DNA of 64,000 nt, from NCBI RefSeq assembly GCF_025397915.1, contig NZ_JALIDZ010000002.1:496001-560000 (forward strand), given 5' to 3'. The DNA is from Microbaculum marinisediminis. Lineage in GTDB: Bacteria; Pseudomonadota; Alphaproteobacteria; Rhizobiales; Tepidamorphaceae. Each line of letters begins with the position of its first letter. The first letter of the stretch is position 1. Position numbers and translations under genes: made by a program. The notes beneath the pieces were generated by a model, which saw only the letters and a list, made by a program, of their open reading frames with translations, was not told the origin of the DNA and ran no database searches. Below are positions 8,701 to 16,113 of the stretch, in pieces.

Positions 8701-8945
8701 GTCCCGGTGCCGAGGGTCGCGGGCCCGTCCTTGAAGGTGACGTCGCCGTCCGGCGCGCCGCCGCCGGAGACCGTGGCGGTGAAGGTCACGTTCTGGCCCA
8801 CGGTGCTCGGGTTCAGTGTGCTTTCGACCCGGGTGGCCGTCGGGCCGGCCTGGGCGGCATTGACCGCGACCATCACACCGACCAGCGCGACGGCGGCCCG
8901 GCGAACAGGATACCGCCCGCCGGCGCCAGAAATGCAAAACCGCAT
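5742..8945 (-). CDS. Large exported protein: Ig-like domains with RCC1 propeller insert and C-terminal repeat array
   Basis: A 1067-residue secreted protein from ATG 8945; a slightly longer frame lacks support. Order: signal peptide (1-33, ending AQA); first part of a Big_3-type Ig-like domain (34-84); seven RCC1-type units (about 95-440), each with an H/F-(S/T/A)-C...CWG core; remainder of that Ig-like domain (about 447-487, VATVSTTALSGGARTITAAY); two more Ig-like domains (about 490-680); then seven tandem repeats of about 55 residues (about 695-1067). The repeat pattern is PAVAAL..GGFVVVW.S..QDGSG.GI, ending in N. Each RCC1 unit has paired Cys, fitting disulfides outside the cytoplasm. The N-terminal domain is interrupted by the propeller, an unusual design. 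Function unknown; adhesion or surface binding is a guess. Confidence 0.85.
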   Translation of the reverse strand: MRFCISGAGGRYPVRRAAVALVGVMVAVNAAQAGPTATRVESTLNPSTVGQNVTFTATVSGGGAPDGDVTFKDGPATLGTGTLDRVGHGAPLAPGLYHSCFLTAAGGVQCVGDDSDTQLGDAASGDSLTPVDVSGLASGVRGIDSHSKHTCALLDDGGVACWGLNDDRQTGAPSGFYQATPVTVSGLGGPATIVATGSQFSCAALQAGGVMCWGSGDPTPGPAAVSTPIAIGNLTERVIALAAGADHACAVIEGGAVKCWGDNSNGQLGDGNKPNDSESAITVAGLGGPAGDVAAGPGHSCAVLVAGGIACWGLNNLGQLGDGSTSYRPSPVSVSGGLTGIVAVDAGYGHTCALSGSGAVSCWGDGSLDQLGHGSATGSAVPVTPSGLTGGVAALATGEFHSCVIMQDGTARCWGYNNDGQAATGNTNAAAVPLAAGGYAVGDLRGYSVATVSTTALSGGARTITAAYPGAASHDPSVSEGLAQQVDQAVSSTGIASSTNTTVTGQAVTFTATVASAAGTPGGIVTFRNGPTVLGTAALDGGGVATLSVTALSVGAHSITADYDGDANFAGSASVGIAHTVNKGAATAAISAASLIVAEGQSVTLTATVSAFGPANGTPDGMVSFRKGATPLAGDISLSGGAVSLDVTLPVGTHAIHVVYAGSSDWLGDTSGTITVTVEAASVPPVVEPGDAVAVSPDRRKAQQQPAMAAVKSGYVVVWRAQARGASGIEGRRFRASGQPAGKDFSVSRGTGRAETDPAVAALRRGGFVAVWAAKGVDGGGFGIAGQVFRRNGKPAGRVIQVNTHARGNQTRPAVASLADGSFVVVWESARQDGSGKGIYAQAFTASGRKRGRELLINRTTARSQAAPAVAALGRKGFVVAWESQKQDGSGYGLFARRLDKRGRPKGAEIPLNTTTAEHQRTPSLAALADGGVLASWASLQQDGSGYGIVARRLDGRGRPAGAEVQINTTAANHQSEPSAAGLAGGGFAVVWTSTGQDGAGHGVYGQVFDAGGDPYGAEYRVNDATAGDQWQPATAALATGDLAITWTGEAASKGRDDVYGAIVPLD

Positions 8946-9047
8946 CGACCCCCCTGCCCGCGCGGCCGCCGCAAGCACATCCGCGCGAAGTCTCGATATC
9001 AGGCGACAAAACCGGTCGGACGACCGGCGAACGAAATCATACGGTTA

Positions 9048-9077
9048 ATTGTCTGTTAATCCGAAAATACCTGTCAA
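9048..9077 (-). promoter_or_regulatory. Putative sigma70-type promoter for the RCC1/Ig protein
   Basis: On the minus strand a perfect TTGACA (9077-9072) is followed after 18 bases by GACAAT (9053-9048), in an AT-rich patch about 100 bases before the start of the large exported protein. The rest of 8946-9214 shows no gene. Confidence 0.5.
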
Positions 9078-9214
9078 GTTAAGTAGTCGGGTATGGTGAA
9101 AGCGGCAGGCGCCGATGTCGTAGGCTCCATTGCGCAGGCGGCCCTCGGACCGTCGGCCGGCAGGCGGCGTCGCGATGCGCCTTGCCGGGCGGACGGTCCG
9201 GGGCCCAGAACGGA

Positions 9215-10525
9215 TCAGGCCGCGCGGGCCTGACCCTTGGTCGCCGCATCCAGGGCCTGATCGAGATCGGCCAGGATGTCGTCAATATGCTCGATGCCCA
9301 CCGACAGGCGCACGTAGCCCGGCGTGACGCCGGCGGCGTGCTGCTCCTCGGGCGTCAGCTGCTGGTGCGTCGTCGAGGCGGGATGGATCGCCAGCGTCCG
9401 CGTGTCGCCGATATTGGCGACGTGGTAGATCATCTCGAGCGCGTCGATGAAGCGCTGGCCGGCCTCCATGCCTCCGGCCAGCTCGAAGCCGACCAGGCCG
9501 CCGTAGCCGTCGGTGAACACCGCGTCGGCGCGCCGGCGCGCCTCGCCGGTCATCCGGCCGGGGAAGATCACGGTCGAGACGGCGGGATGGTTGGCGAGAT
9601 GCTCGGCCACCGCCTCGGCGTTGCGGCAGTGCTCGCGCATCCGCAGCGGCAACGTCTCGAGCCCCTGGATGAACTGGAAGGCGTTGAACGGGCTGACCGA
9701 GGCGCCGAGGTCGCGCTGCAGGGTGACGCGGGCCTTGAGGATATAGGCGATCGGCCCCAGCGGCTTGACCGCCTCGGTCCACACCGCGCCGTGATAGCTC
9801 GGATCCGGCTGGTTGAGCATCGGGAAGCGATCGGCGTGCTTCTCCCAGTCGAAGCGGCCGGAATCGATGATGATGCCGCCGATCGAGGTGCCGTGGCCGC
9901 CGACATACTTGGTGGTGGAGTAGACGACGATGTGGGCGCCGTGGTCGATCGGACGGCACATCACCGGCGCGGCGGTGTTGTCCATGATCAGCGGTACGCC
10001 GAGTTCGTCGCCGATGGCGGCCACCTCCTTGATCGGAAAGGCGATCAGCTTCGGATTGGGCAGCGTCTCGGCATAGTAGGCGCGGGTCTGATCGTCGGTC
10101 GCCCGGCGGAACGCCTCCGGATCGGCGGGATCGACGAAGCGCACCTCGATGCCCATCGCCTTCAACGTGTTGGCGAACATGTTCCAGGTGCCGCCATAGA
10201 GGTCGGTCGAGGAGACGACGTTGTCGCCGGCGCGGGCGATGTTCAGGATCGCCAGGGCGGAGGCCGCCTGGCCGGAACTGACGGCCAGCGCCGCGGCGCC
10301 GCCCTCGAGGGCCGCCATGCGCTCCTCGAACACGGCCGTCGTCGGGTTCATGATGCGGGTATAGATGTTGCCCAGCTCCTGGAGCGAGAACAGCCGCTCG
10401 GCATGGCCGGTCGAGTCGAACTCGTAGGACGTGGTCTGATAGATCGGCACGGCGACGGCGTTGGTCGCCGGGTCCTTGCGGTAGCCGGCATGAATAGCCA
10501 GCGTCTCGGGCTTCATGGTGGTCAT
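9215..10525 (-). CDS. O-acetylhomoserine sulfhydrylase (PLP-dependent)
   Basis: Cys/Met-metabolism PLP enzyme, 436 residues. It joins O-acetylhomoserine with sulfide (or methanethiol) to make homocysteine (or methionine) in the cytoplasm. Visible features: the N-terminal HAGYRKDPATNAVAVPIYQT typical of the MetY group; YTRIMNPT; SSGQAASA phosphate-binding loop; DNT (residue about 182) and the PLP lysine Lys206 in YSTTKYVGGHGTSIGG. The length of about 430 fits MetY rather than the shorter MetZ/MetB types. ATG 10525 has AAGGGA seven bases upstream; an ATG 15 bases earlier reads through that ribosome site. I looked for a SAM-II riboswitch in the leader and saw none. Confidence 0.88.
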   Translation of the reverse strand: MTTMKPETLAIHAGYRKDPATNAVAVPIYQTTSYEFDSTGHAERLFSLQELGNIYTRIMNPTTAVFEERMAALEGGAAALAVSSGQAASALAILNIARAGDNVVSSTDLYGGTWNMFANTLKAMGIEVRFVDPADPEAFRRATDDQTRAYYAETLPNPKLIAFPIKEVAAIGDELGVPLIMDNTAAPVMCRPIDHGAHIVVYSTTKYVGGHGTSIGGIIIDSGRFDWEKHADRFPMLNQPDPSYHGAVWTEAVKPLGPIAYILKARVTLQRDLGASVSPFNAFQFIQGLETLPLRMREHCRNAEAVAEHLANHPAVSTVIFPGRMTGEARRRADAVFTDGYGGLVGFELAGGMEAGQRFIDALEMIYHVANIGDTRTLAIHPASTTHQQLTPEEQHAAGVTPGYVRLSVGIEHIDDILADLDQALDAATKGQARAA

Positions 10526-10576
10526 CGCGGTTCCCTTCATTATCTTGGGCGGAGACCGGGCGCCCCGAAAACGAAG

Positions 10577-10605
10577 ACGCCCCGGCAGTTACCGGGGCGT
10601 TTTTT
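10577..10605. terminator. Terminator hairpin between response regulator and MetY-type gene
   Basis: ACGCCCCGG (10577-10585) and CCGGGGCGT (10592-10600) form a 9-bp stem with loop CAGTTA. A T-run (10600-10605) follows on the plus strand. On the minus strand the stem is followed by CTTCGTTTTC. Only minus-strand genes flank it, so it most likely ends the kinase-regulator operon. A second perfect 8-bp hairpin (GGTTTCGG/CCGAAACC) lies at 10616-10639. Confidence 0.65.
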
Positions 10606-10674
10606 GGAGGACCGAGGTTTCGGTCGGATGTCCGAAACCCGCGACTTTGTTTCTGCGCGGTAACAGCCGGGCGA

Positions 10675-11445
10675 TTATCCCGGCAGCGCGAACATGTAGC
10701 CGGCGCCGCGCACGGTCTTGATGACCTGCGGCTTGGCCGGATCCGGCTCGATCTTGCGGCGCAGCCGGGCGATGCGGATGTCGATCGAGCGATCGAACGG
10801 CTCCCAGCCCCGGTTGTGGGCCATGTCGAGCAACTGGTCGCGGCTGAGCACCCGGTTGGGATGCTCGGCGAAGGCCCGGAGCAGGTCGAACTCCATCGCC
10901 GTGATCGGGATGTCGGCGCCGTCCGGCCCGATCAGGCGATGCGCGTTGGTATCCAGCGTGCAGTCGCCGAACATCACGCGCTGCGGCGTCTCGACTGCCT
11001 CGCTGCCGCCCTTCGCGGCCCGCCGGGCGCCCCGGCGCAGCACCGTCTTGATGCGGGCGAGCAGTTCGCGCAGGTCGACCGGCTTGGCCAGATAGTCGTC
11101 GGCGCCGAGCTCCAGCCCGACGATGCGGTCGACCACCTCGCCCGCCGCCGTCACCATGACGAAGGCGACATCGGTGTTGGCGCCGAGGTAGCGGGCGATC
11201 GACAGACCGTCCTCTTCCGGCATGGCGACGTCGAGCAGCACCAGATCGACGGTGTCCGCCTCGAGCAGGGCGCGCAGCGTCGCGCCGCCGTCGCAGCGGG
11301 ACACGCGATAGCCCTTCAGCTCGAGGTATTCGCCGACAGTGTCTCGGATATCGGCCTCGTCGTCGACGACAGCGATATGCTGCATGGCTGCCGGCGCGAG
11401 CATGGCCGAGCGCGGCGTCGCCGCGATCTCCAGTCCGGTCATCAT
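10675..11445 (-). CDS. OmpR/PhoB-family response regulator
   Basis: A 256-residue DNA-binding response regulator. The receiver domain (about 22-140) has acidic residues VVDDE (27-30), phospho-acceptor Asp72 in LLDVAMPEEDG, and the conserved Lys in ADDYLAKPVD. The winged helix C-terminal domain (about 158-252) has EFDLLRAFAEHPNRVLSRDQLL and RSIDIRIARLRRKIE, ending in the usual GAGYMF wing. The start ATGATG overlaps the stop of the upstream hybrid kinase by four bases, behind GAGGAG inside that gene. The two are therefore coupled and very likely form one signalling pair. The N-terminal 20 residues before MQHIAVVDDE are not family-typical and may not be translated if the inner ATG is used. Confidence 0.9.
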   Translation of the reverse strand: MMTGLEIAATPRSAMLAPAAMQHIAVVDDEADIRDTVGEYLELKGYRVSRCDGGATLRALLEADTVDLVLLDVAMPEEDGLSIARYLGANTDVAFVMVTAAGEVVDRIVGLELGADDYLAKPVDLRELLARIKTVLRRGARRAAKGGSEAVETPQRVMFGDCTLDTNAHRLIGPDGADIPITAMEFDLLRAFAEHPNRVLSRDQLLDMAHNRGWEPFDRSIDIRIARLRRKIEPDPAKPQVIKTVRGAGYMFALPG

Positions 11446-14348
11446 GTTGCAGTCTCCTCACGCGTCTGATCGGCTTCGCGCAGCATCTGCTGCACGAGGT
11501 CGCGTACGTCCTGGGGGACGATCGGCTTCTCGATGTAGGGCCGCTCCGATTCCTGCAGGAAGCTGCGGATCCGCGCACTCATCGTGTCGCCGGTGATGAA
11601 GGCGACGCGCGGCACCATCTCGGAGCGGGCTTCGCGGATGGCGTCGAACATGGCCGGACCGTCGATGTCGGGCATGCGCAGGTCCGACAGAATCAGGTCG
11701 AAATCCCGCAGCTCGATCCGGTCGAGCGCCTGGCTGCCGGAATGGGCGATCTCGACCTTGTGGCCGTCCTCCTCGAGGATATCGGCCAGCATCTCGGCGA
11801 CCGCGACCTCGTCGTCGACGACGAGGATGGCGGCCCGGGCGGTTTGCGCCGCGCGGGCGACCTCGCCTTCGGCCGGGACGGTGCCCATGCGCGTCACCGG
11901 CAGCCGGATGACGAAGCTGGCGCCGCCGTCGATCCCCGTTTCCACGGAGATCGTGCCGCCATGGGTGGTGATGATGCGGTGGCAGAAGGCAAGGCCGATG
12001 CCGGTGCCCGAGCCGACCTGCCGGGTGGTGAAGAACGGCTCGAAGATGCGCGAGCGGATCGGCTCGGGAATGCCGGGGCCGTTGTCCTTGATCTTGAGGA
12101 TCAGCTCGCGGGTCTGCTCGCGATAGTTGGTGATGATCTTGACGCGGCGCGGCGCCTTCGACTCCTCGAGCGCCTTCTGGGCGTTGAGGATCAGGTTGGT
12201 CAGAACCTGATTGAGCTGGTCGGCGTCGCCCCAGACCGTCGGCAACTCGCGGCTCAGCGACAGGCGCACGTCGATGTCGGCGGCGCGCAGCGAATAGCCG
12301 GTCACCTCCATGGCGAGCTCGACGACGCGGTTGAGGTCGACGGGACGGCGCTCCATCGGCTGCTGCCGGGCCATCGCCAGGAAGGTGCGGACGATGCGCG
12401 AGCAGCGGTCGGCGGCGCCGCCGATCTTGGCGGCGCGCTCGGCGATGGTCTTGTCGCTGGCGGTTTCCTTGAGCAGGAGCGCCTGGCCGACGACGACGGA
12501 GAGCGGATTGTTGAGCTCGTGGGCGACGGAGGCGAGCAGCTCGCCGAGCGCGGCCAGCTTCTCACTCTGGTGCAGCGCCTCGCGCTGGCGGGCCATCTCC
12601 TCGCGGACGATGCGCTTCTCCGTCAGGTCGTAGACCGAGGTGACGACGCAATCCTCGCCCTTGTAGTCGATCAGGCTGGCCGAGATCGATCCCCAGAACT
12701 CCTCGCCGTCCGCCCGGCGCAGCTCCACCTCGAAGCCGTCGATGCCGCCGTCCTCGCGCAGCGTATCGAGGAAGTGCTGGCGATCCTCGTGGCTGACGAA
12801 GATGCCGGCCGTGTAGCTCTCGCTATCGGCGCGCGGCCGCCGGAACAGCTCCTTGGAGGCCGGGCTCTCGTAGATGATCATGCCATCGTTGGCGCGCACC
12901 AGGCCGAGCGGCACCGGGCAGGCCTCGACGGCCATGCGGATCACCGACTCGGAGGCGTGCATGGCCTGCTCGGCCTGCTTCAGCGCGGTGATATCGGTGC
13001 GGATCGTGACCATGCCGCCGTCGGCGGTCGGGAACGACGACACGAGCCGCCATTCGCCGTTCTTCATCTCGAGCTCGGAGGGCGCCACGTCGGGATTGCC
13101 CAGGCGCTCGGCGACCATCTCGGCGTGGCGGTCGCCGCCGTCGACGTTCACGCCGTTGAAGCGGCGCAGCTTGCGGTAGAGCCGCGGGACAAGCTGGTGC
13201 CGGTCGAGCCCGATCAGTTCGTCCGGGTCGACGCCGTACGGCTCGGCGAACGCGTCGTTGCACAGCACGATGCGCTCCTCGGCATCCGAGATCGCGAAGC
13301 CGGCGGGAAGGCTGTCGACGGCATCGCGCAGCATCTGGGTGAGACGGCGGTGGGTCGCCTCGGCCTCGGCGCGCTCGGACAGGTCGCGGATCTCGGTGAC
13401 GACGAACATCTCGGCGCCCGCCAGCACGCGGCGCATGCGGACCTCGGCGGGAAAGGTCGAACCGTCACGGCGCAGAACGTCGGTCTCGAAGCAATCGGGC
13501 ATGGTCGAGCCGGCAGCGCCCCTGCGGTAGGCCGCGAAGCTCTTCTTGCGGCGCTCGCGCACCGGCTCGGGCATGGTCAGATCGCACAGCAGCACGCCCT
13601 CGGCCTCGTGGGCGCGGTAGCCCAGCATCTCCTCGGCGGCGGGATTGAAATCGATGATCAGGCCGTCGCGATCGGTGGTGATGACGGCGTCGACGGCGGC
13701 ATCGACGATGGCGCGATGGATCGCCTCGGCGCGGACCAGATCGGCCTCGGCGGCCTTCTCCGCGGTGATGTCGATGATGCAGCCGACATATTCGCCGCGC
13801 GGGTCACCCGGCGTCGTCAAGCGCTGCTGGTCGCGCATCCAGCGATAGTCTCCGTCGGGCGTCCGCAGCCGGTATTCCTGGGTCAGAACGCAGTCCTTCT
13901 GGACCCGCTCGACGGCGGCATCGTAGCCGGAAAGATCGTCGGGATGGACGCGATCGCGCCAGATCGAGGCCGGGCCGACCATCTCGGACGGCGTCCAGCC
14001 AATCACCGACTGGGCGTTGGAGCTGACGAAGCGAACCGTGTCGGACTTGGTGAAGGCGCCGAGATAGAGGACCGCCGGGGACTGCGACACCGCGAAATCG
14101 AGCAGCATGCGATTTTCGTCGCCGCCGACGCAGCCGGTGCCGGCCTTGCCGACGCCGCTATCGCAGGCGCCGCTCATGTCGCGCCCGCCCGCGTCGGGTC
14201 TGCCTGCGTCAGGTCTGCCCGCGTCGGATCCGGGCGCACGGGCCCGGGCCTCGGCGCGATCGGACGCGTCCGGTCGAAGTTCTTGCGCTTCCAAAGGTTC
14301 GAACTCCTCACACGCAAGCCTCTCGCTCACGCAATTGCCGAGCCTCAT
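11442..14348 (-). CDS. Soluble hybrid sensor histidine kinase with four PAS domains
   Basis: A cytoplasmic hybrid kinase, up to 968 residues, with no membrane helix. Order: a low-complexity N-terminus containing GRPDA repeats (about 40-56); PAS 1 (about 82-200); PAS 2 (206-328); PAS 3 (335-455); PAS 4 (465-580); HisKA with His610 in SVAHELNNPL; HATPase with N and G boxes (NLILNAQKAL, DNGPGIPE, GSGTGIGLAF); and a C-terminal receiver with Asp889 in LSDLRMPDIDG. The cue is likely intracellular, such as redox, light or a small ligand; the PAS domains show no obvious cofactor motif. It overlaps the OmpR-type regulator by four bases. The real start may be Met58 or Met81, because the first 57 codons look like repeat-rich leader. 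Confidence 0.9.
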   Translation of the reverse strand: MRLGNCVSERLACEEFEPLEAQELRPDASDRAEARARAPGSDAGRPDAGRPDAGGRDMSGACDSGVGKAGTGCVGGDENRMLLDFAVSQSPAVLYLGAFTKSDTVRFVSSNAQSVIGWTPSEMVGPASIWRDRVHPDDLSGYDAAVERVQKDCVLTQEYRLRTPDGDYRWMRDQQRLTTPGDPRGEYVGCIIDITAEKAAEADLVRAEAIHRAIVDAAVDAVITTDRDGLIIDFNPAAEEMLGYRAHEAEGVLLCDLTMPEPVRERRKKSFAAYRRGAAGSTMPDCFETDVLRRDGSTFPAEVRMRRVLAGAEMFVVTEIRDLSERAEAEATHRRLTQMLRDAVDSLPAGFAISDAEERIVLCNDAFAEPYGVDPDELIGLDRHQLVPRLYRKLRRFNGVNVDGGDRHAEMVAERLGNPDVAPSELEMKNGEWRLVSSFPTADGGMVTIRTDITALKQAEQAMHASESVIRMAVEACPVPLGLVRANDGMIIYESPASKELFRRPRADSESYTAGIFVSHEDRQHFLDTLREDGGIDGFEVELRRADGEEFWGSISASLIDYKGEDCVVTSVYDLTEKRIVREEMARQREALHQSEKLAALGELLASVAHELNNPLSVVVGQALLLKETASDKTIAERAAKIGGAADRCSRIVRTFLAMARQQPMERRPVDLNRVVELAMEVTGYSLRAADIDVRLSLSRELPTVWGDADQLNQVLTNLILNAQKALEESKAPRRVKIITNYREQTRELILKIKDNGPGIPEPIRSRIFEPFFTTRQVGSGTGIGLAFCHRIITTHGGTISVETGIDGGASFVIRLPVTRMGTVPAEGEVARAAQTARAAILVVDDEVAVAEMLADILEEDGHKVEIAHSGSQALDRIELRDFDLILSDLRMPDIDGPAMFDAIREARSEMVPRVAFITGDTMSARIRSFLQESERPYIEKPIVPQDVRDLVQQMLREADQTREETAT

Positions 14349-14510
14349 GCCCCAGCACCCGCGATACGGTCCGTCCTGTACGACAGTTTTCTTTCAGATC
14401 GGCGTCGCGGGGCTTCGGAATTGTTTCAAATGTTTCAGCGCGCGCCATCGGCGGCGCCGAAAAGGCCCGGATTAGGGCGGATTAGGGCGGATCGGCGCGG
14501 TTAACCGGGG

Positions 14511-15590
14511 TCAGTCCGCGTCGATCCTGTAGACGGGAACGGCGCCCTTGCCCTTCAGCGCAATGCCGTCGAGGCGGGTCGCGGCGGCGCGGCCGGCGAT
14601 CCGATCGAAGGCGTCCTGGCTCAGGTAGACGGCCGAGTCGTTACCCAACCCGGACAGGCGGGCGGCGACGTTCACCGGGTCTCCCCAGGCGTCGAAGCTG
14701 AACTTCGAGCGGCCGACCACACCGCCGACGACGGGGCCAAAGCTGATGCCGACGCGCATGCGCCAGCCCGCCGGGTTGTCGGCCGCGGCGGCGACCATCG
14801 CCCGCCCCGCCCGCACCGCGGCCATGACCGGGTCGCCATGCGGCACCGCCATGTTGGCGGTCGCCATCACGCCGTCGCCGACCGTCTTGATCTTGTCCAG
14901 CCCGTGCTCGGCCAGCCCCCACTCGCAGGCTTCGATCAGCCGGTCGAGATTGGCGACCACCTCCTCGGCGGGATGGGTCTCCGAGTAGCGGGTGAACTGG
15001 ACGATGTCGGAGAACAGGACGACGACGTTGTCGTAGCGGCGCGGGGCGACCGTGCCGGTGCGCTTCAGCTCGCGCAGGGCGGCCGCCGGCAGCACTACCT
15101 CCAGCAGGCTGTCGGCGCGGGCCCGCTCGCTCTCGATCTCGGCAAGCTGCCGCTCCATGCGGGCGAGATAGGTCGCCTCCTGGTCGCGCCAGCGCTTCTT
15201 CTGCAACGAGCCGGAGATCCGCGCCTTCAGCAGCACCGGATTGAACGGCTTGGGCAGATAGTCGTCGGCGCCGAGCTCAAGGCAGCGCACCACGTTGGCC
15301 ATGTCGGACAGCGCCGAGATCATCACCACCGGCAGCATGCGGCGGCGCGGATCGGCGCGCAGCCGGCGCAGCACCTCGAAGCCGTTCATCGACGGCATCT
15401 GCACGTCGAGCAGCACGACGTCGATATCCGTGGCATCGAGGACGGACAGCGCCTCCTCGCCGTTCGACGCGGCGATGCCGCGACAGCCGATGAAGTCCAG
15501 CTCGTCGAGCAACAGCTCGCGGTTCGCCTCGTCGTCCTCGACGACGAGCACGACCGGTTGGTGCCGCGGCTCCAGCGCGATGGCGTTCAT
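14511..15590 (-). CDS. Receiver-class III adenylate cyclase fusion
   Basis: A 359-residue two-domain signalling enzyme. The receiver domain (about 12-130) has EDD (18-20), phospho-acceptor Asp62 in LLDVQMPSMNG and Lys in DDYLPKPFN. A helical linker (about 135-185) joins it to a class III nucleotide cyclase domain (about 190-355). Metal-binding aspartates sit in FSDIVQFT and VGDGVMA. The Lys in KTVGDG and the Asp in DAWGDPVN are the pair that selects adenine, so the product should be cAMP. I chose ATG 15590, which has GGAGATC about 7 bases upstream. The kinase operon starts 162 bases downstream on the same strand, so that hybrid kinase may phosphorylate this receiver and switch cAMP output; this is inference. 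Confidence 0.88.
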   Translation of the reverse strand: MNAIALEPRHQPVVLVVEDDEANRELLLDELDFIGCRGIAASNGEEALSVLDATDIDVVLLDVQMPSMNGFEVLRRLRADPRRRMLPVVMISALSDMANVVRCLELGADDYLPKPFNPVLLKARISGSLQKKRWRDQEATYLARMERQLAEIESERARADSLLEVVLPAAALRELKRTGTVAPRRYDNVVVLFSDIVQFTRYSETHPAEEVVANLDRLIEACEWGLAEHGLDKIKTVGDGVMATANMAVPHGDPVMAAVRAGRAMVAAAADNPAGWRMRVGISFGPVVGGVVGRSKFSFDAWGDPVNVAARLSGLGNDSAVYLSQDAFDRIAGRAAATRLDGIALKGKGAVPVYRIDAD

Positions 15591-15919
15591 TTCCGATCTC
15601 CAAAACCAGGCCGCGCCGGCCCCGGGCGGTGGCGCCCTCAACGGGCGGCGCCTTTTCGGGTGGCCGGGACGACCATCCCGCGCGAGCCCGATCCGCAGAC
15701 CGGCGGCGGCGTGCGTGCCGGCCTTAATGGGATGGTTCGGTATCAGAAAGATTTTGTGGGTGTTTCAGTCGCGTTACAGCAAAATGGGCGGGAACGCGGG
15801 GAAATTCGGGGGGATCGCGCCGGCTGCGCGCCGCGCGACGCCGAACCGCCGCGCGAGAGCCGAAAAAGGCGGGTTGCGGCAGCCAGATCGGGCGGTTATA
15901 TAGCGGCTCACCAGCGGTA
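15591..15919. other. Intergenic region between cyclase and tRNA-Pro
   Basis: No gene is seen. It holds the leader and presumed promoter of the cyclase gene on the minus strand, and the tRNA promoter at its right end. The short frames here look like random GC-rich openings. Confidence 0.6.
15874..15902 (+). promoter_or_regulatory. Promoter of tRNA-Pro
   Basis: TTGCGG (15874-15879), a 17-base spacer and TATATA (15897-15902) lie 17 bases before the mature tRNA 5' end, a usual distance for a short tRNA leader. Confidence 0.6.
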
Positions 15920-15996
15920 CGGAGTGTAGCGCAGCCTGGTAGCGCACCTCGTTCGGGACGAGGGGGTCGCAGGTTCAAATCCTGCCACTCCGACCA
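15920..15996 (+). tRNA. tRNA-Pro (anticodon CGG)
   Basis: A 77-base tRNA with a complete cloverleaf. The acceptor stem is CGGAGTG/CACTCCG, with discriminator A and encoded CCA at 15994-15996. The D-arm includes AGCCTGGTAGCGC, the anticodon stem CCTCG/CGAGG holds loop TTCGGGA with anticodon CGG, and the T-arm has GGTTCAAATCC. It reads Pro codons CCG. The tRNA is intact. The gene on its right is a damaged sulfotransferase, and tRNA 3' ends are common integration sites, but I see no duplicated 3' end nearby. Confidence 0.97.
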
Positions 15997-16113
15997 ATCT
16001 TTCCAACACCTTAGTACATTGCGATTTCGGGTCGGCGACAGAAACGGCGACCGTCTGGCGTCGCCGTATGCGATTCCCTCATCGGTCGAATCCGGCAACG
16101 GGCGGCAGAAGGT

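Noticed and set aside
10541-10674. SAM-II or other SAM riboswitch before the MetY-type gene
   Set aside because: I looked for the SAM-II conserved blocks on the minus strand and did not find them; only simple terminator-like hairpins are present.
14180-14235. Tandem repeats in the first codons of the hybrid kinase (GRPDA units) as a functional repeat element
   Set aside because: Only two to three 15-base units, probably upstream of the true start; too short to claim more than local slippage.
11742-14504. Plus-strand frame of 920 codons opposite the hybrid kinase
   Set aside because: Same effect of high GC codon bias; the kinase on the minus strand has complete PAS, HisKA, HATPase and receiver motifs.
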